From Hyparrhenia diplandra (lineage: Eukaryota; Streptophyta; Magnoliopsida; Poales; Poaceae), in contig JADLZK010007332.1 of the NCBI GenBank assembly GCA_015847255.1, positions 1-64,000 on the forward strand: a DNA stretch of 64,000 bases, written 5' to 3'. Under the pieces are notes generated by a model, which saw only the letters and a list, made by a program, of their open reading frames with translations, searched no databases and was not told the DNA's origin. The position numbers and the translations under genes are program-made. Numbering within the stretch: position 1 is the stretch's first letter; each line of letters opens with the position of its first letter. Shown here piece by piece: positions 36,598-49,114 of this stretch.

Positions 36598-36671
36598 CGT
36601 GTTCGCTTGTCTTGGCTTATCTTGTTTCAGTCAGCCAAAATCAGCCATTAGCTAAAATCGGCCGAACAGAT
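36598..36671. mobile_element. Possible short MITE fragment
   Basis: GTTCGCTTGTCTTGGCTTAT at the left and GGCCGAACAG at the right resemble ends of a common grass MITE type. Boundaries and class are uncertain. Confidence 0.35.
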
Positions 36672-36672
36672 T

Positions 36673-36772
36673 CTTAGTAGGTTTGTGAGTGGGACGAGAT
36701 AGATAAAAATTAGTTCACTCACTTGCTTAGTAGGTTTGTGAGTGGGACGAGATAGATAAAAATTAGTTCACT
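36673..36772. repeat. 53-bp tandem duplication
   Basis: A 47-base word beginning CTTAGTAGGTTTGTGAGTGG occurs identically at 36673-36719 and 36726-36772. Confidence 0.9.
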
Positions 36773-37234
36773 GGTGGGAGTGAGAGGAGATGTCGTCACC
36801 TTTATATCGTTGTCATCCACGTATGCCTGGCAAATAAATTAGAATCTCAAATGGGGAAAAAAGTTCACTAATTGTGCTTATCGTACCCGGATTGGGGAGT
36901 CGTCTATGACCTTGACCTCTCCACGAATAATGCACGGAGGGAAGACCTCTCCACGGAAGTTTAAGCAAGTCCGTCAAGAAAAATTATGATTTAGCCAACC
37001 TGCTCCAGCTGACCGGAATAACATATGATTTGATACTAGAAAAAGAGACGGCAGGCACGGCACATTGATGATAGCAATGGCGCATATGTTTGTCGCTAAT
37101 AATAATATTTTTGCAAATATACATGTAGTGTAGCGTATATTAGACGGCCGGGCGAACCTAAACTGAATCACCACCTCATCACCTACCTCCATTCCAAGTT
37201 TCTCAATTGCGTGTGCGTGTTTTGCGAGAGAGAG

Positions 37235-40090
37235 ATGGGGGTTCTCACAGGTGCTGTGCACTGGTGGGAGGAGTGGCAGCTGCGTGTCCTCGTCCTCACC
37301 AGCCTGGCCATCCAAAGCCTTCTCCTCCTGTTTTCTTTCTTTCGTAAGTATGCCATTCCTGGGTTGGTCAGATTCATGATGTGGCTGGCATACCTTGCTG
37401 GTGATGCTGTGGCGATATACGCCCTGGCCACGCTCTTCAACCGCCACAAGACAGATGAACATGGTGGGAGCACGCTGGAGGTGGTTTGGGCGCCCGTTCT
37501 CCTACTTCACCTTGGGGACATGACGGCTTCACCGCCTACAACATCGAAGACAACGAGCTATGGAGCCGGCACTTGCTCACCGCTGTGTCTCAGGTCACCG
37601 TGGCTATCTACGTGTTCTGCAAGTCCTGGCCACCAGGCGGCGACAAGAGGCTATTGCAGGCCGCAATCCTGTTGTTCGTCCCTGGGGTTTTCAAATGCTT
37701 CGTCAAGCCATGGGCTCTCAAGAGCGCAAGCATCTACAGCCTTATCAGCTCATCACCTGTTGCTTGTTCATCGAAACTTATTGAAGAAGGTGAGATGTGT
37801 CTGCTCGAGGACTACGTGGAAAAAGCAAAGCGTTTTGTGGATGGTCAAGGTGAGGCGCAAGTGGCGCTGGCTTCGTCTGTGGATGGCCAAGACAACGAGG
37901 TGCCCGGTAAGCAATCTCTTGACCACCGTACGCACCACCTACTACCCTTCATCTCTGTACATATGATTATCGTTGGCGTAATTAGCTAGTAAGGATCCCT
38001 AACTATTTGTACGATATATAGGAGGCGTGGCAATAGGCACATTAATACGCGATGTCATTGAGGAACTAGTAGGCAGAGTAAAAGTGAAGCTCGTGGGAGC
38101 ATGGGATTTTGTCCTGGGGTTATTCAAGGCTGATGAAGCAGGGGCGCCATCACAAGGCAGCTGCAGCTTGTTTGGAGGACTAAGAGAAAGAGTACAGAGA
38201 CTGATACTAAGAGTAAGAGATCGAGAAAGGATGTCAAGACGACAAGATTCAAGCATTAGCCGAGTAAGAGAAATGCTTCGAGGGCGCAGTGAGGCGTGTA
38301 AGCTATTTGTAGACCTTTCATCTTCGTATCATCGTCGGCTTAGTATCCTCGAGGATTTCTGGGGGCGGGAAGAGAGAGCATATGGTCACGTGCGACAAGG
38401 GCTCGCTACTGCGTTCCTTCTTCTTTACACCAAACTCAAGACTGCAGTCCATTTTGACAATTCTGAGTTGGAAGTTACTGAAGGAACGTCATTGAAATAT
38501 CTTGTACGGATGTCGATACAAAATTCACGTATGTGGCTGCCGTGGGCATCCATCGGTCTCTTCCACTGGAGTAACAGGGAAGCTTATAATGACATTGATG
38601 TCAAAATTACGTATGCCATGATCTGTTCTACTGCCGTGCTGGAGACTTATTCCTGTTTCTCTCTTTCCCTCACGGGAAAGACTGGGGAAGAGTGGCCTGA
38701 GATGGTTGCTCAATACAGCTTGATAGGATACTTCGTCCGTAACATGAAGCACAGCAAGATAATGTGGATTGCAAGCTTGCTTGGATGCAAAGACTTCCTT
38801 GACCAACACTGGTGCATGAAGTCATGCTTCTCGTCTGCTAGAATTTCAGAGTTGGTTCTTGGGTACCTGAAAGATGGGTGGAAGGAGAAAATAAAGGACA
38901 ATGCAAGCTACCGCAGATTCAACGACCACCGCAGCAGTAAAGGTCTGAGGCTGAGCTTGAGCACAAACAGAAACAGGCCGTTATTATTCGATGAGAGCGT
39001 CCTACTCTGGCACATCGCCACGGAATTTTGCTTCTTCTCAGGCTCACTTTCGGCACATAGATGTGCCTTTTCTAAGGTCCCGATGTGGACGGAACGGTTA
39101 CCAAATTTCTTCGATTTCATCGAAGAAAGCAAACGACAGTTACCAGGTCCTGCCTCCCACTCCCTCCAGGGAAAACTACAGTTAATAATTGATGGAATAA
39201 TTGGAAGGGTCAGAGAAATGGTACTGAAATGTATAATTGGCCAGACTAGCAGTTCAATCAACAAAAACGATCAGCCCACATCTCGATGCGGCCAAGAGTT
39301 TACCAGCTGTAAAGCCGTCCTATGCAGACAGATGTCCAACTACATGGTGTACCTCTTGTTTGTTAATCCTGAGATGCTGCTGCCTGGCTCCAGGCGGAAT
39401 CTCTTTAAAACAGCCTACGATGAACTCAAGGGTATCCTCAAGGACTGGGAGTGGAATCCAGTATGCTGGAGTCGGTGCACGCCATGTGGAGTCGAACTAA
39501 TGCAAGAGGAAGCGATCGTTATGGACAAACTAATTGAAGTCATGAAGAATCCAGAGAAAAGGGCTTCCTCACCAAAGGAAGCGACCGCTACAGAGATTGC
39601 AATTACAGTCACGCAGCAGAAGTCAGAGAGATCTCCTCAAGAGGAATCACCAATGGAAGGCTCCAACAAAGAAGAGAATTTCATCCACCAAGCCTGGGCC
39701 CTTGCACAAAGGTTGTTGGAAATGGATGAGATGGAGAGGTGGAAAGAGATCCAAGATGTTTGGGTGGAGATGCTCTGCTTCTCCGCCAGTAGGTGCAGAG
39801 GATACCTACACGCCAAGGCTTTGGGCAAAGGCGGTGAGTTCCTCTCCTATGTCTGGCTCCTGCTGTTTCACATGGGGATGGAGACCTTCACCGACAAGCT
39901 GCAGTGGAAGGAGCAGGAGCCACCAAGCCATGAAGCAGCAGGGAGCAAGGACACGGCTGAGCCGACTCGGGAGGTTGCTACCACTGGTATGGACAGGCTG
40001 CAGAGGGAGCAACTTCCAAGCCAGGGAGAGAACCAGTATGACAGTGCATCAACTTCTGAGATTCGCGAAGTTGCAGATGATGTGGTTTGA
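37235..40090 (+). CDS. DUF4220/DUF594 membrane protein gene, copy 3, best preserved (one frameshift)
   Basis: Exon 1 runs 37235-37906 and exon 2 38022-40090. The phase-1 intron has a GTAAGC donor and an ATATATAG acceptor, and the split codon joins to Gly. The start ATG follows a leader shared with copy 5. Exon 1 has hydrophobic segments (LVLTSLAIQSLLLLFSFF near residue 20, then MMWLAYLAGDAVAIYALATL) and the DUF4220 words AYNIEDNELWSRHLL. Exon 2 carries ESVLLWHIATEFCFFS (about 38991-39040), CRQMSNYMVYLLFVNPEMLL (about 39322-39381) and the DUF594 end CRGYLHAKALGKGGEFLSYV, then a Ser/Thr/Glu-rich tail. At about 37512-37515 one G seems missing compared with copy 5 (LHLG versus LHLGGQDG), shifting the frame. 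Without it the protein would be about 910 residues, normal for the family. The biochemical role of the family is unknown. It is either a real null allele or a sequencing error. Confidence 0.88.
37907..38021 (+). other. Intron of DUF4220 copy 3
   Basis: 115 bp, GT-AG, phase 1. It is the only intron seen in the family here. Confidence 0.8.
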
Positions 40091-40465
40091 CACCAACCCT
40101 TACCATGCAGGCTACTAGTATTATTCTGATTTTTTTGTTTGTAAGCTTGTTGTCGACGTGTGCTATGTGCTCAGACTCTCTTCCGGTCTTGCTCCTCATG
40201 AGTGTAATAAAAAGCTGTGGATTGTTGTATTATGCTGACCTTTTAGAATGCCTTCCACTGCCCATGTTTGATGTCGTTTTACCCCTTCTGAAGAAATGCA
40301 ATGTTTGAAATTTGGATGGTTGATTATCTAGGTCGCAAGCTTACAGCTTTCTAATGGTTTATTTGTTTCGCTTCAAGATTTAAGTGTGCATGTGAAAAAT
40401 ACTGTTTCTGCTTCATCTCAGAACCGCTAGAGCGTCTAATGGCTTCAAATTAAGTTTGCATGCAA

Positions 40466-40705
40466 AGGATGGAGACCTTCACCGAAAAGCTGCAGAGGGA
40501 GGACCTTCCAAGCCACGAAGCTGCTGGGACTGGAACTGTGAACAATGCCACCACTGGTCCAACAACGACATCGACTTCCGAGCAGCAGATATCCCCCACC
40601 ACCGGCGGCACCGCTGCACCGACTTATGAGGCCCACATCGACGCTGCTGGTGCCAGCACTGCTCCATCGACTTCCAAGATCAGAATGGCTGAAGACATGG
40701 TTTGA
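40466..40705 (+). pseudogene. DUF594 tail fragment after copy 3
   Basis: METFTEKLQREDLPSHEAAG and a Ser/Thr-rich tail ending STSKIRMAEDMV repeat the C-terminus of the family. A second copy of the 3'UTR-type sequence follows (40770-40950). It starts in the middle of the DUF594 domain, so it is a partial tandem duplication without a start. Confidence 0.75.
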
Positions 40706-41220
40706 TTTTGGTGCACCGTGTCCACCCTCATGGTTAATCCAATTTCCAGCCCTTTTCGTTATTACAAGTACGTGTTTAATTTGCAAGTCTGTTTGTGGGC
40801 ATGCTACTCTCTACTGATCCTGCTCCTCATCTGTGTCACTGTCACTGTGTGTAATCGAAGAGCTACGTTGTCGTTTGTTTCCCTCTCTTTTGTAATGTAT
40901 TCGTTCCACTCTGTGTAATGTTGTTTCTGAATCCTGAAGCTTCTTTTGTAATGCTTGAAATTTGAATGCATCATCAACTCATCACCAGTTTCCAACTTTG
41001 CATTGCACTAGTGTTTTTGCATCAGTTGATAACTGCAACTTGACAAACATCAGATGACATCTCTGAACACGTAAATTGCAGTTGCAACATTAGCACTTTT
41101 TTTTCGAAAGCGTGCTTTGCACATGCTGCATTAAGAGAAGTTGGAATAAAGTTACAATACCCGTTTGGCCTAATGGCGAGTCTCCATTGACCTAACACCA
41201 AAGCAACATTAGCACTTCAT

Positions 41221-41262
41221 CAGGATACACAATGATACGCGCTGCCTGAAATTGTGGCTTGA
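41221..41262 (+). pseudogene. SWC6-like last-exon remnant
   Basis: CACAATGATACGCGCTGCCT and GTGGCTTGA match the last 40 bases of the HIT zinc-finger exon at 46240-46277, and similarity continues into the 3' flank. The zinc-finger body is gone. It places a lost SWC6-like copy between DUF4220 copies 3 and 4. Confidence 0.65.
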
Positions 41263-41290
41263 TCTACTGGATATAAAAGCTACATTGATG

Positions 41291-41566
41291 ATGTATGTCC
41301 ATTGTCCACTCCCTAATGATTGCTAATCTGTGGTTTGATCAGTTAAAATTACTAGGTAGATGTCTTAGGCTAGCCATTCCTTCATCAGAAATGTTAGGTG
41401 AGTAGCTACATTTGTGCTGTGGTAGGTTATGTATGTCCATTGTCCACTCCCTAATGATTGCTAATCTGTGGTATGATCAGTTGAAATTGCTAGTTAGGTC
41501 TCTTGTAGGCTAGCCATTCCTTCATCAGAAATGTTAGGTGAGTAGCTACATTTGTGCTGTGGTAAG
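41291..41566. repeat. 138-bp tandem duplication
   Basis: ATGTATGTCCATTGTCCACT and following sequence recur at 41291 and 41429 with few differences, in the 3' flank of the SWC6-like remnant. Confidence 0.9.
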
Positions 41567-42324
41567 TTTCACTTTCTTCTGCACCCTGTAATGCTTTGGT
41601 GTTAGGTCTCTGTTACAATTCACATAACAATTGAATTCCTCTATAGGAGGTATGAGGAAATCTGATCATACACACTATACTCTGAAGAATCGGGATACAC
41701 CTTAAGTCTCTGTTCACTGTTATTATCTGTTACTCGAAATTCAATGACTGGCAGTGCATCTAACAACAAGACAGTATTTGTTATTCTCTGACAACAAATA
41801 GATTGAGTAATTTAGTTGAATGGTTTACATGCACATTGAAATGCTATCGTCAGCACCAAATAATGTGGGACCTGCTACTGCTGTAGAACGAGAACAATCC
41901 TTCTTTATCTTGTTTAGTGTCACAACGACAAGTATGTATCTGGATGATATTGATAGTTATTTTTTATGAGTCAAATATGGACAACTAGACTGTGGTAAGT
42001 GATGTCAATTGGTACGTGAATGGATATCCTGATTAATCATATTAATTCAGTGTAAGCAGACCACAGAGACGACACCATGATACTGCCATTCCTAAGAATA
42101 CTAGTCAAATACTAGTGCTGATCCTTTAAGCAGAGGACAAGTCTCAAGTCTCAAGTCTGAACAGAGAACAAGTTGATAGCATTTAGAAAGCTACTAGATT
42201 GTGATAATTGGAAGCAGCTCTTAGATGTCCCCGAGTAATCATCATAAAAGCATGAAAATTGGCCAAAACTTAAATTATTTTGAAAGAGCAGACCCAGACG
42301 TCAAACAAGATGCTGTTCGAAAAA

Positions 42325-42679
42325 CTTCAGTTCTTGGATATTTCAAAGATGGGTGGAAGGAAGAAATACAAGACGCTCCTAGCTACCGCAGGTTCAACGA
42401 CCACACCACACACAGGGAGCTGCATCTTCATCTTGACCACAACAGCCACTGCAGCAGCAGCAGATATCTCAAAGTTCCATCCATGAGAAAGAGGACCTTC
42501 GATGAGAGTGTGCTCCTCTGGCACATAGCCACTGATTTCTGCTTCTTCTCCACCACCGATGCGGTGCCGGCACTAAATCAATTTCTGACATCTGCATCAT
42601 CGACGACATCTTGGCCACCGATGCCGGTGCCGCTCCATCGACTTCTGAAATTTGCATGGACGAAGACAACATGGTTTGA
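42325..42679 (+). pseudogene. DUF4220 copy 4, internally deleted
   Basis: VLGYFKDGWKEEIQDAPSYR (from about 42328) and ESVLLWHIATDFCFFS (42500-42547) match the middle of copies 3 and 5. The sequence then jumps directly to the tail (STSEICMDEDNMV in another frame, ending about 42679). More than 250 codons including the whole DUF594 core are missing. The 3'UTR-like sequence follows to about 42870. Confidence 0.8.
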
Positions 42680-42879
42680 CTCCTGGTCCTGGCCTAATCC
42701 AATTACTAGTAGTCATTTGGTCTGCAAGTCTATTGAGGGTTTGCTACTCTCTACTGTTCTTGCTCCTCATCTGTGTGTATAATAAGAAACTTCATTATGT
42801 GGCTTGTTTCCACTTCCCTTATGTAATGTTGTTTTCCAAAGCTGCACTGTAATGTTTGAAATTTGAATGGGTCATCATA

Positions 42880-44265
42880 AACTAACTAGTCGCTAGTTTC
42901 CAACTTTCCAGTAGTGTTTCCTTCATTTGATAATTGCAACATCAGGTGGCATCTCTAAACACGTAAGTTGCAGTAGTACCATAGTAACATATCCATCAGA
43001 TTACATTTAATTTGGCCTTTGTCATAGTAATAGCTAGTGACAAGAGCCATTTGAATTTCCTACCACCCCCGCAAAATAGTTGTGGGATGACAACGGTGGT
43101 GAAGCCATGAAGCTATGCTTTTGGCAATGCTAAAGGGTAACATCTACGCACAACTACCCACACGGTATTCTACTGTTAGCAACTATCATCCATATGCATG
43201 TTGCAGCAAACAACAATATATGACATTTTCCACCTTTTATAACATTTTTTCAAGCGGAAATTAATGCAAAGCCATTGACCAAGAAAACAAAACATTAAGT
43301 GCTCGAATTAGTAACTAACTAGAAAAGGCCGTATTTAGTGTACAAATTTCTGAGATGTCAATTAACTGGTAACAACATTTGCATTACTAGATAGACATAT
43401 GTATGAAATTACAAGAGGCCATCTTAATTTGTTTCCATTAACTCCTTTGAATAATCTATGTACAGATAAAATGGCATGCATCTCAAACTAGAGATGAGTT
43501 GTAACTGTCAATGTCACGTACGATAAGATTATTACTATTGCTATGCTAAATTATGTTGCTTCATGAAACATTAGCTAGTAAAATAGAAACTAAACAACTT
43601 ACCTCACCGTTGATGCATTTCATCGAACAACACATGATCTGCGCGACAGACTCCACCAGGGGTCATCGTAAAAGTGAGTGAGCGAGCGCCCAAGGCCCAT
43701 GGCTCCTACCGCACCGCCTGCCTCCATGCGCCCGTGACTATAGCCTAGCCGGAAAAACGCCCTGCTTCCGCCGCGTCAGCAGCTGCCGACGACCGTTTCG
43801 CACCCACGCGGCGTGACCGCAGCAGCTCGGCCGGCCTAGCTTCCTGGTCTGTGCAGCTCGGCGCCTGGTTGCTGGCGGGCCGGCTTTGGATCACAGCTGC
43901 TGCGCACCTGCCTTGCGCCGCCACGCTGAGGCTGAGGCTGACGCGTCCCGTACAGCCGCCGCACCTGACGCTTGCTGTTTGCGTGTTGTCGCTGGATTCG
44001 GAATTTGAATTGGCTGTTGCCGATGGCGCCGCCCGCCCAATCTCGATCTCGGCCAGAGAATTAAATTGCTGCCTAGAAAGTTTTTCGATCTCGGCCCAGC
44101 CCAGTACACACATGGGAAGACAAGAGCCCACGAAAGTAGCCCAGTAGCCATCCTGACTCCTCCCAGTCCCCACCAGCTGCTGCAGCACTTGGTCGACCGC
44201 CGCCGCCGGCACCGGCGCGGACGCCGCCCACGCCTGTCCTGTCTCCTGTTGCCTGGCGACCGAAG
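42880..44265. other. Intergenic region and SWC6-like leader
   Basis: AT-rich to 43600 with no gene seen. From 43740 it is GC-rich and merges into the 5' leader of the SWC6-like gene. Frames on the minus strand there (43745-44364) have no domain and overlap the exon. Confidence 0.45.
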
Positions 44266-46277
44266 ATGGATGGGGAGGAGGAGAACGTCGGGCCCTTCCG
44301 CCGGACCAGCGCCCGCACGCGACGCATGGCCACGCGCATGGTGTCCGCGCTCGCCAGCTCTCACAACCGTGCCCAGGTAACGATGGGATTCGGCTGACTG
44401 CTCCTGGTCCCCCTCTTTTCCTCGTATACCAAGCTATTTCCCGTGGCCGTTCGCCAATGAGGATGGAAATTCCCTTTACTTGTCGGGTATTTTTTTTTTA
44501 TCTGCTCATTCACTGTATTGAACTTAGAATTAGATAGCTCCTCTCGCTACATTGTCTCCCCTCATGTGTTATGCTCAGAATGCTCCAATTTTTTCTAGCA
44601 AGTATAAACGAACCATTTCATTTCAAGTGATTGGCCTTATTGTTATCTCTGTTTTCGAAAGAATGATTGGCCAGATAGCCTCATCGAAAAGTAGTTACAG
44701 TAATGGTAAGTATATATGCTCTAGAAAACATACATATGAGGAAAAGAGTTCTATCCTGGGTTTGCAATGCGTATGATGTGCCATGTGTATTGTGGTGCCC
44801 TGTGCCTTCCTCATGACTTTGAGGTGTAAAATAAATTCAGCTTCCGTACATATTCAGATTGGGACCATTTCGTGCTTATAGGTCACAGATCAATTATGAT
44901 GGAAATTCCCTTTACTTGCCGGTTTTTTTTTTTTTTTCTCTGCTCATTCACTGTATTGAACTTAGAATTGGATAGCTCCTCTTGCTACATTGTCTCCCCT
45001 CTTGTGTTGTGCTCAGAATGCTCCAATTTTGTCTAGCAAGTATAAAAGAACCATTTCATTTCAAGTGATTGGCCTTATTGTTATCTCTGTTTTCTAAAGA
45101 ATGATTGGCCAGTTAGCCTCATCGAAAAGTAGTTACAGTAATGGTAAGTATATGCTCTAGAAAAACGTATTAGGAAAAGAGTTGCATCCTGGGTTTGCAA
45201 TGCGTATTATGTGCCATGTGTATTGTGGTGCCTGTGCCCTCCTCATGGCTCCAAGAATTTGACTTTGAGCGAGGTGTGTTAAATAAATTCAGCTTCCATA
45301 CATATTCAGATTGGGACCATTTCGTGCTTATAGTTCACAGATCAATCATTGTATCTGAAATTGTGCATGTAGAAATAGAAACTCACTGCAAAAATGCCTT
45401 GACTCTCTTCAAACTGTGAGTACTCAAACAAACATAGATTGCTTCCAGTAGAATACTTGTCCATGGGATATTTTACTGCGGCTTCCAGTATAAATTTTGC
45501 AAAGGAAAAAACAGCATTCTCTGTTTCTTGTTATTGCAAAGGATTCGACAAAGAAGATTAAAACTATCCTGAAAGGCAATGTTTGAAAGATACTTTCCTA
45601 GTTTCCTTCCTGTCATGAATAATACAACAAATTATTCATTAGCATATAGAACGCCACTAAAGCCAGTCATTTATATACACTTGAACTCCACAAGCTACAA
45701 CTTGCTAACTGCAAAGGTTCCTGGATTCACAGTTTCTGTTCATTTTCCGTATATATACTTATATATAGGTCTTTTGGGTTGTGGACGGATCTTTGGATGT
45801 CCATTCAGCTCAAATGCTCTACCCACTGGTAACTAAAGTTCGATGATGTGAAGTCATCTGTTGTTTTCTGCTTGCCTTTCTACAGTTCTCATGCAAAAGA
45901 AGCAATCCAAGATCATGAAACGCAAGACAAGGCAAGGGAAAGCTTTGGAGAAGAGGGCAGCGAGATCATTCATGGATGTGCTACAAGAAGTAAGTAATTG
46001 TGCTGTAAGTTTTTTCCTTGTTTAGTTTATAAGTAGGATACTTAAAAATTCTTTTCACTCTGAACTGTAACAGGCAAATTTGGAATCTGTTCCTTCTCAT
46101 GTCCCAACATATTTAAGGGCTGCTGTAGGTCCACCGAGCACTTCATCTCGACGCCACTACTGCTCAGTTTGTGGTAGTTCTGCAAACTACACGTGTGTGA
46201 GGTGTGGAACATGGTTCTATTCTTGCCGCTGTCAAGTCATACACAATGATACGGGCTGCCTGAAATTTGTGGCTTGA
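44266..46277 (+). pseudogene. SWC6: SWC6-like HIT zinc-finger gene, copy 3, exon 2 missing
   Basis: Exon 1 is 44266-44376 (MDGEEENVGPF... to HNRAQ, donor GTAACG). An exon equal to exon 3 is at 45886-45989 (QKKQSKIMKRKTRQGKALEK, donor GTAAGT). Exon 4 is 46074-46277 (ANLESVPSHVPTYLRAAVGP, then the zinc finger). The finger keeps CSVC, CVRC, the SC/RC pair, a His and a final Cys, and ends KFVA like SWC6/SEF, the SWR1-complex subunit that helps deposit H2A.Z. Exon 2, present in copy 5 at 56730-56832, is absent from the intron, which instead has a tandem duplication. Joining exon 1 (phase 0) to exon 3 (phase 1) breaks the frame. It is likely non-functional unless an alternative start is used. Confidence 0.82.
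44463..45350. repeat. 436-bp tandem duplication in the SWC6-like intron
   Basis: The sequence from ATGGAAATTCCCTTTACTTG to the word ending TCACAGATCAAT is present twice, starting at 44463 and 44899. Differences are modest. It occupies the place where exon 2 would be expected. Confidence 0.9.
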
Positions 46278-47019
46278 TCGACTGGATATGTACAAGCTAC
46301 GATTGATGTATGCCCGCTCTCTAATGATTGTTCATATGTGCTTTGATCAGTAGGATACTTGCTGGCTATGTATCCTACTTTTGTAGGGGTAGGTAAGTGG
46401 TAGACAAAAACCATTTTCTCAGTAGTGTATCCAACGACTCTTTTTCAGAAATATTATGTGAGTTTACAGTTATGCAGTAAGCTGAAAGTAAGCTGAAATA
46501 TGAAATGTAGGAGACTGTACTCTGGTATTAGATATGAACTGGTATGTAAATATCACAATTAACCAGCTTATGGTCAATAAATTTCAATGAAATAATACTG
46601 CAAATGCTATGACAATACTCGGACCGTTAAGCTGTCGCAGGTCTGAATAGCACATGATATAATCTGAATAATATAATATTGAAATAATAATACGTTATAT
46701 ATTTCATTTTGAGGGTTGATACATACTGTGGTCCTGTTTGGGTGGGAGCTGCTAGATGCTTAAAAAGCCAAATATGAGAATCTTAATATCATTCAACTGG
46801 TAATATGCTAAATCAGATACAGATAACTTACTGCTACAACTGGAAGCACTTATATGTCCTCCATGCTAGATATTACAAATTATCCTTGTTCGTTGCATAG
46901 TAGTAAGCCAAGAACAACATTGAATTTCACAAATACTCCAAATAAATTGAAACGCTGCCACACAGGATTACCAACACTAAGCAAGAGGACTTTGTAGATC
47001 ACCACGTGGCATAGCCATG
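46278..47019. other. 3' flank of the SWC6-like gene
   Basis: AT-rich; similar in part to 41300-42060. No further gene seen. Confidence 0.5.
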
Positions 47020-49114
47020 TCACCTCCCTTTGGAATGATCAGTTATAGCGGTCATTGGACATGACATGGCAACCTGAAAGTGCTTTTCGTCGTGGCAATC
47101 CTGACCCGCATCACTACTCAACAAAGTATTAGGCTGCAAGTCTGCTGGGAGCGTTGCATCCCTCTCTAGGAACTGCATCACAAGGCGCATTCGAGGCCTT
47201 GCATTAGGCAAGGGGTGTGAGCAGAGCAAGCCAAGCTTCAATACCAGCTCCATCTCCTCCTCCACATAATCACCATCCAGTCTTGGGTCGGCGGCTCCAG
47301 CAATGGAACCACCTCGCCATGCAGCAACCACCCATCCGCCCGAGCGAGAGGCTCCTCATTGTACGTGTTCACCCAGATTGGCCGTCTTCCGCAGAGCAAC
47401 CTCCATCATCAGCACGCCCGAAGGCAAACACATCGCTTGCTTTGGTTGCCTTGCCAAGCCTAGCCAGCTCAGGGGCAATATAACCCCAGGTACCTGCCAC
47501 ATGTGTGGTGTGAGCATCAGCTCCATGATCATGTGACCTTGCGAGGCCGAAATCGCCCAGTCTCGCATTCATCTCGTTATCGAGAAGGACATTGCTGGTC
47601 TTGATGTCTCTGTGGATGACAACCTGCTCACACTCCTCATGTAGGTAAAAGATACCAGATGCCACACATTTGAGTATGTGGAACCTTTGAGCCCAACACA
47701 GATTGGTGCTGTTCTGATCCTGTGTATGTAAGTGGAAGTCAAGGCTTCCATTGGGCATGCAGTCGTACACCAAAAGGAGCTGTTGCTTGTGCCGACAATA
47801 CCCAAGCAGCTGAACAAGATTGCAGTGACGGAGACGACCAAGAATGATGATCTCGGCCATGAACTCCTTCATCCCTTGCTTGGACTCTGGTGATATGCGC
47901 TTAATGGCAACTGTTTGTTTGGAATGGGGAAGCAGTCCTTTGAACACACTCCCAAAGCCTCCTTTACCTAGAAGCATCTTGTCCTTGAATCCTCCAGTGG
48001 CAGCACATAGATCTTTGTAGGTGAAGGATGGAGGCCCATACTCCCTCTCCCACTCTATTTCATTTCTTCTTGCTTCTAACAGCCTCTTCCTATGGATCTT
48101 GAAAAGAGTAGCAGAAACCGCTATGGCGAATCCAAGAGCTGATACAAGGGCTGCACATAATATTGTCTTGTTGATGCGCGTGCTTGGGCGAGCTCCAATT
48201 TGTGCTGCAAGATCTTGGATAGTCTTCAAAGATAGCGCTGAGTAGTTTAGCGCTGCAGCTTCTCCATTCAGCTTGAAGCTCCAACCCAAAATGTAATGCC
48301 TGCTATGAAGTATGCCAGTCGCCAAGGAAAATCCAGCAAACACTGGTGTGGTTGGCAAAATTGTTGATAAATCATATACCTGTGTTAGCAGTGGTCTGCT
48401 GGGTTTGGACTGATTGAAAGGCGCTATTGTGACATTCAACACGGTCTGTTTGCTGTTGTAGTCCACCCACACCTGCATCGGCTGTCCACTGATGAGGCTC
48501 AAGGGACGGTAAGCACCTGTAGAGGTATAGTAACCTGCTGTCATAGAGGCAACTGAAATTAGGCTGTTTATGTTAATCCCTATGTGGTTGTCGTCAATGT
48601 CATTGAACTCAGGGTTCATTAAGGTGTCAAGCTCGATAGCAAGGAGATGATTCGTTGGGTTGCCAATATTCGTGGAATTGAGAAGACCAAGATACTGGGA
48701 AGGCAAGGCGTCAGAGAAATCTTTGGTGGAACGAAGCACAAATGCAAGACCGTGGGAACTCAAGTCAGTGTAAGGCCCCATGATGGAGAAGATAAATGTT
48801 GTGGAGAAAGATGCTAGTGAGGAGCCATTTGAAACATCTGTGAAATTGAGAGCGTAGGGGTAGAAACCGTGACCTTTATCACTGGTAAGGTCGTTAGTTA
48901 GCCTCAGGAGGCCATCAACGACCGAAGCTTGGCCATCCATGGTCAGGTTCAGTTTGTCACCAGAGAAACCATCGTAGATGAAGCTAGAGTGATCAACAGC
49001 TGTGCCGCCGGCCCTATAGCCAGATGATAGGAGACGGACGAGGATGAGGAGGTGCAGAAACTGAAAGCTGCAGGGAAGAAGACGCATGCCCAGTGCTAGA
49101 GCTAGACGAGCCAT
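47020..49114 (-). pseudogene. L-type lectin receptor-like kinase, intronless, 3' frameshifts
   Basis: The start is the ATG at 49114, in a GCAGCCATGG context that fits plant initiation. A signal peptide of about 30 residues is followed by a legume-lectin domain (about residues 38-290, with LAIELDTLMNPEFNDIDDNH at its metal-binding side) and a membrane segment (about 315-335, AALVSALGFAIAVSATLF). The Ser/Thr kinase domain has P-loop GKGGFGSVFKG (about 380), VAIKR lysine, VIHRDIKTSNVLL (about 500), DFGLA (about 521) and the GTWGYIAPE activation segment. Such kinases sit in the plasma membrane and sense external signals, often in defence. Near 47425, in FAFG(V), one extra G shifts the frame, and further shifts lie near 47400-47330. 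The true C-terminus continues in another frame to 47020 (ADPRLDGDYVEEEMELVLKL). Lectin domain and kinase core are intact. Only the last kinase lobe is broken. Confidence 0.9.

Noticed and set aside
43745..44364. Minus-strand frames of 155 and 157 codons
   Set aside because: They are antisense to the SWC6-like leader and first exon; no domain.
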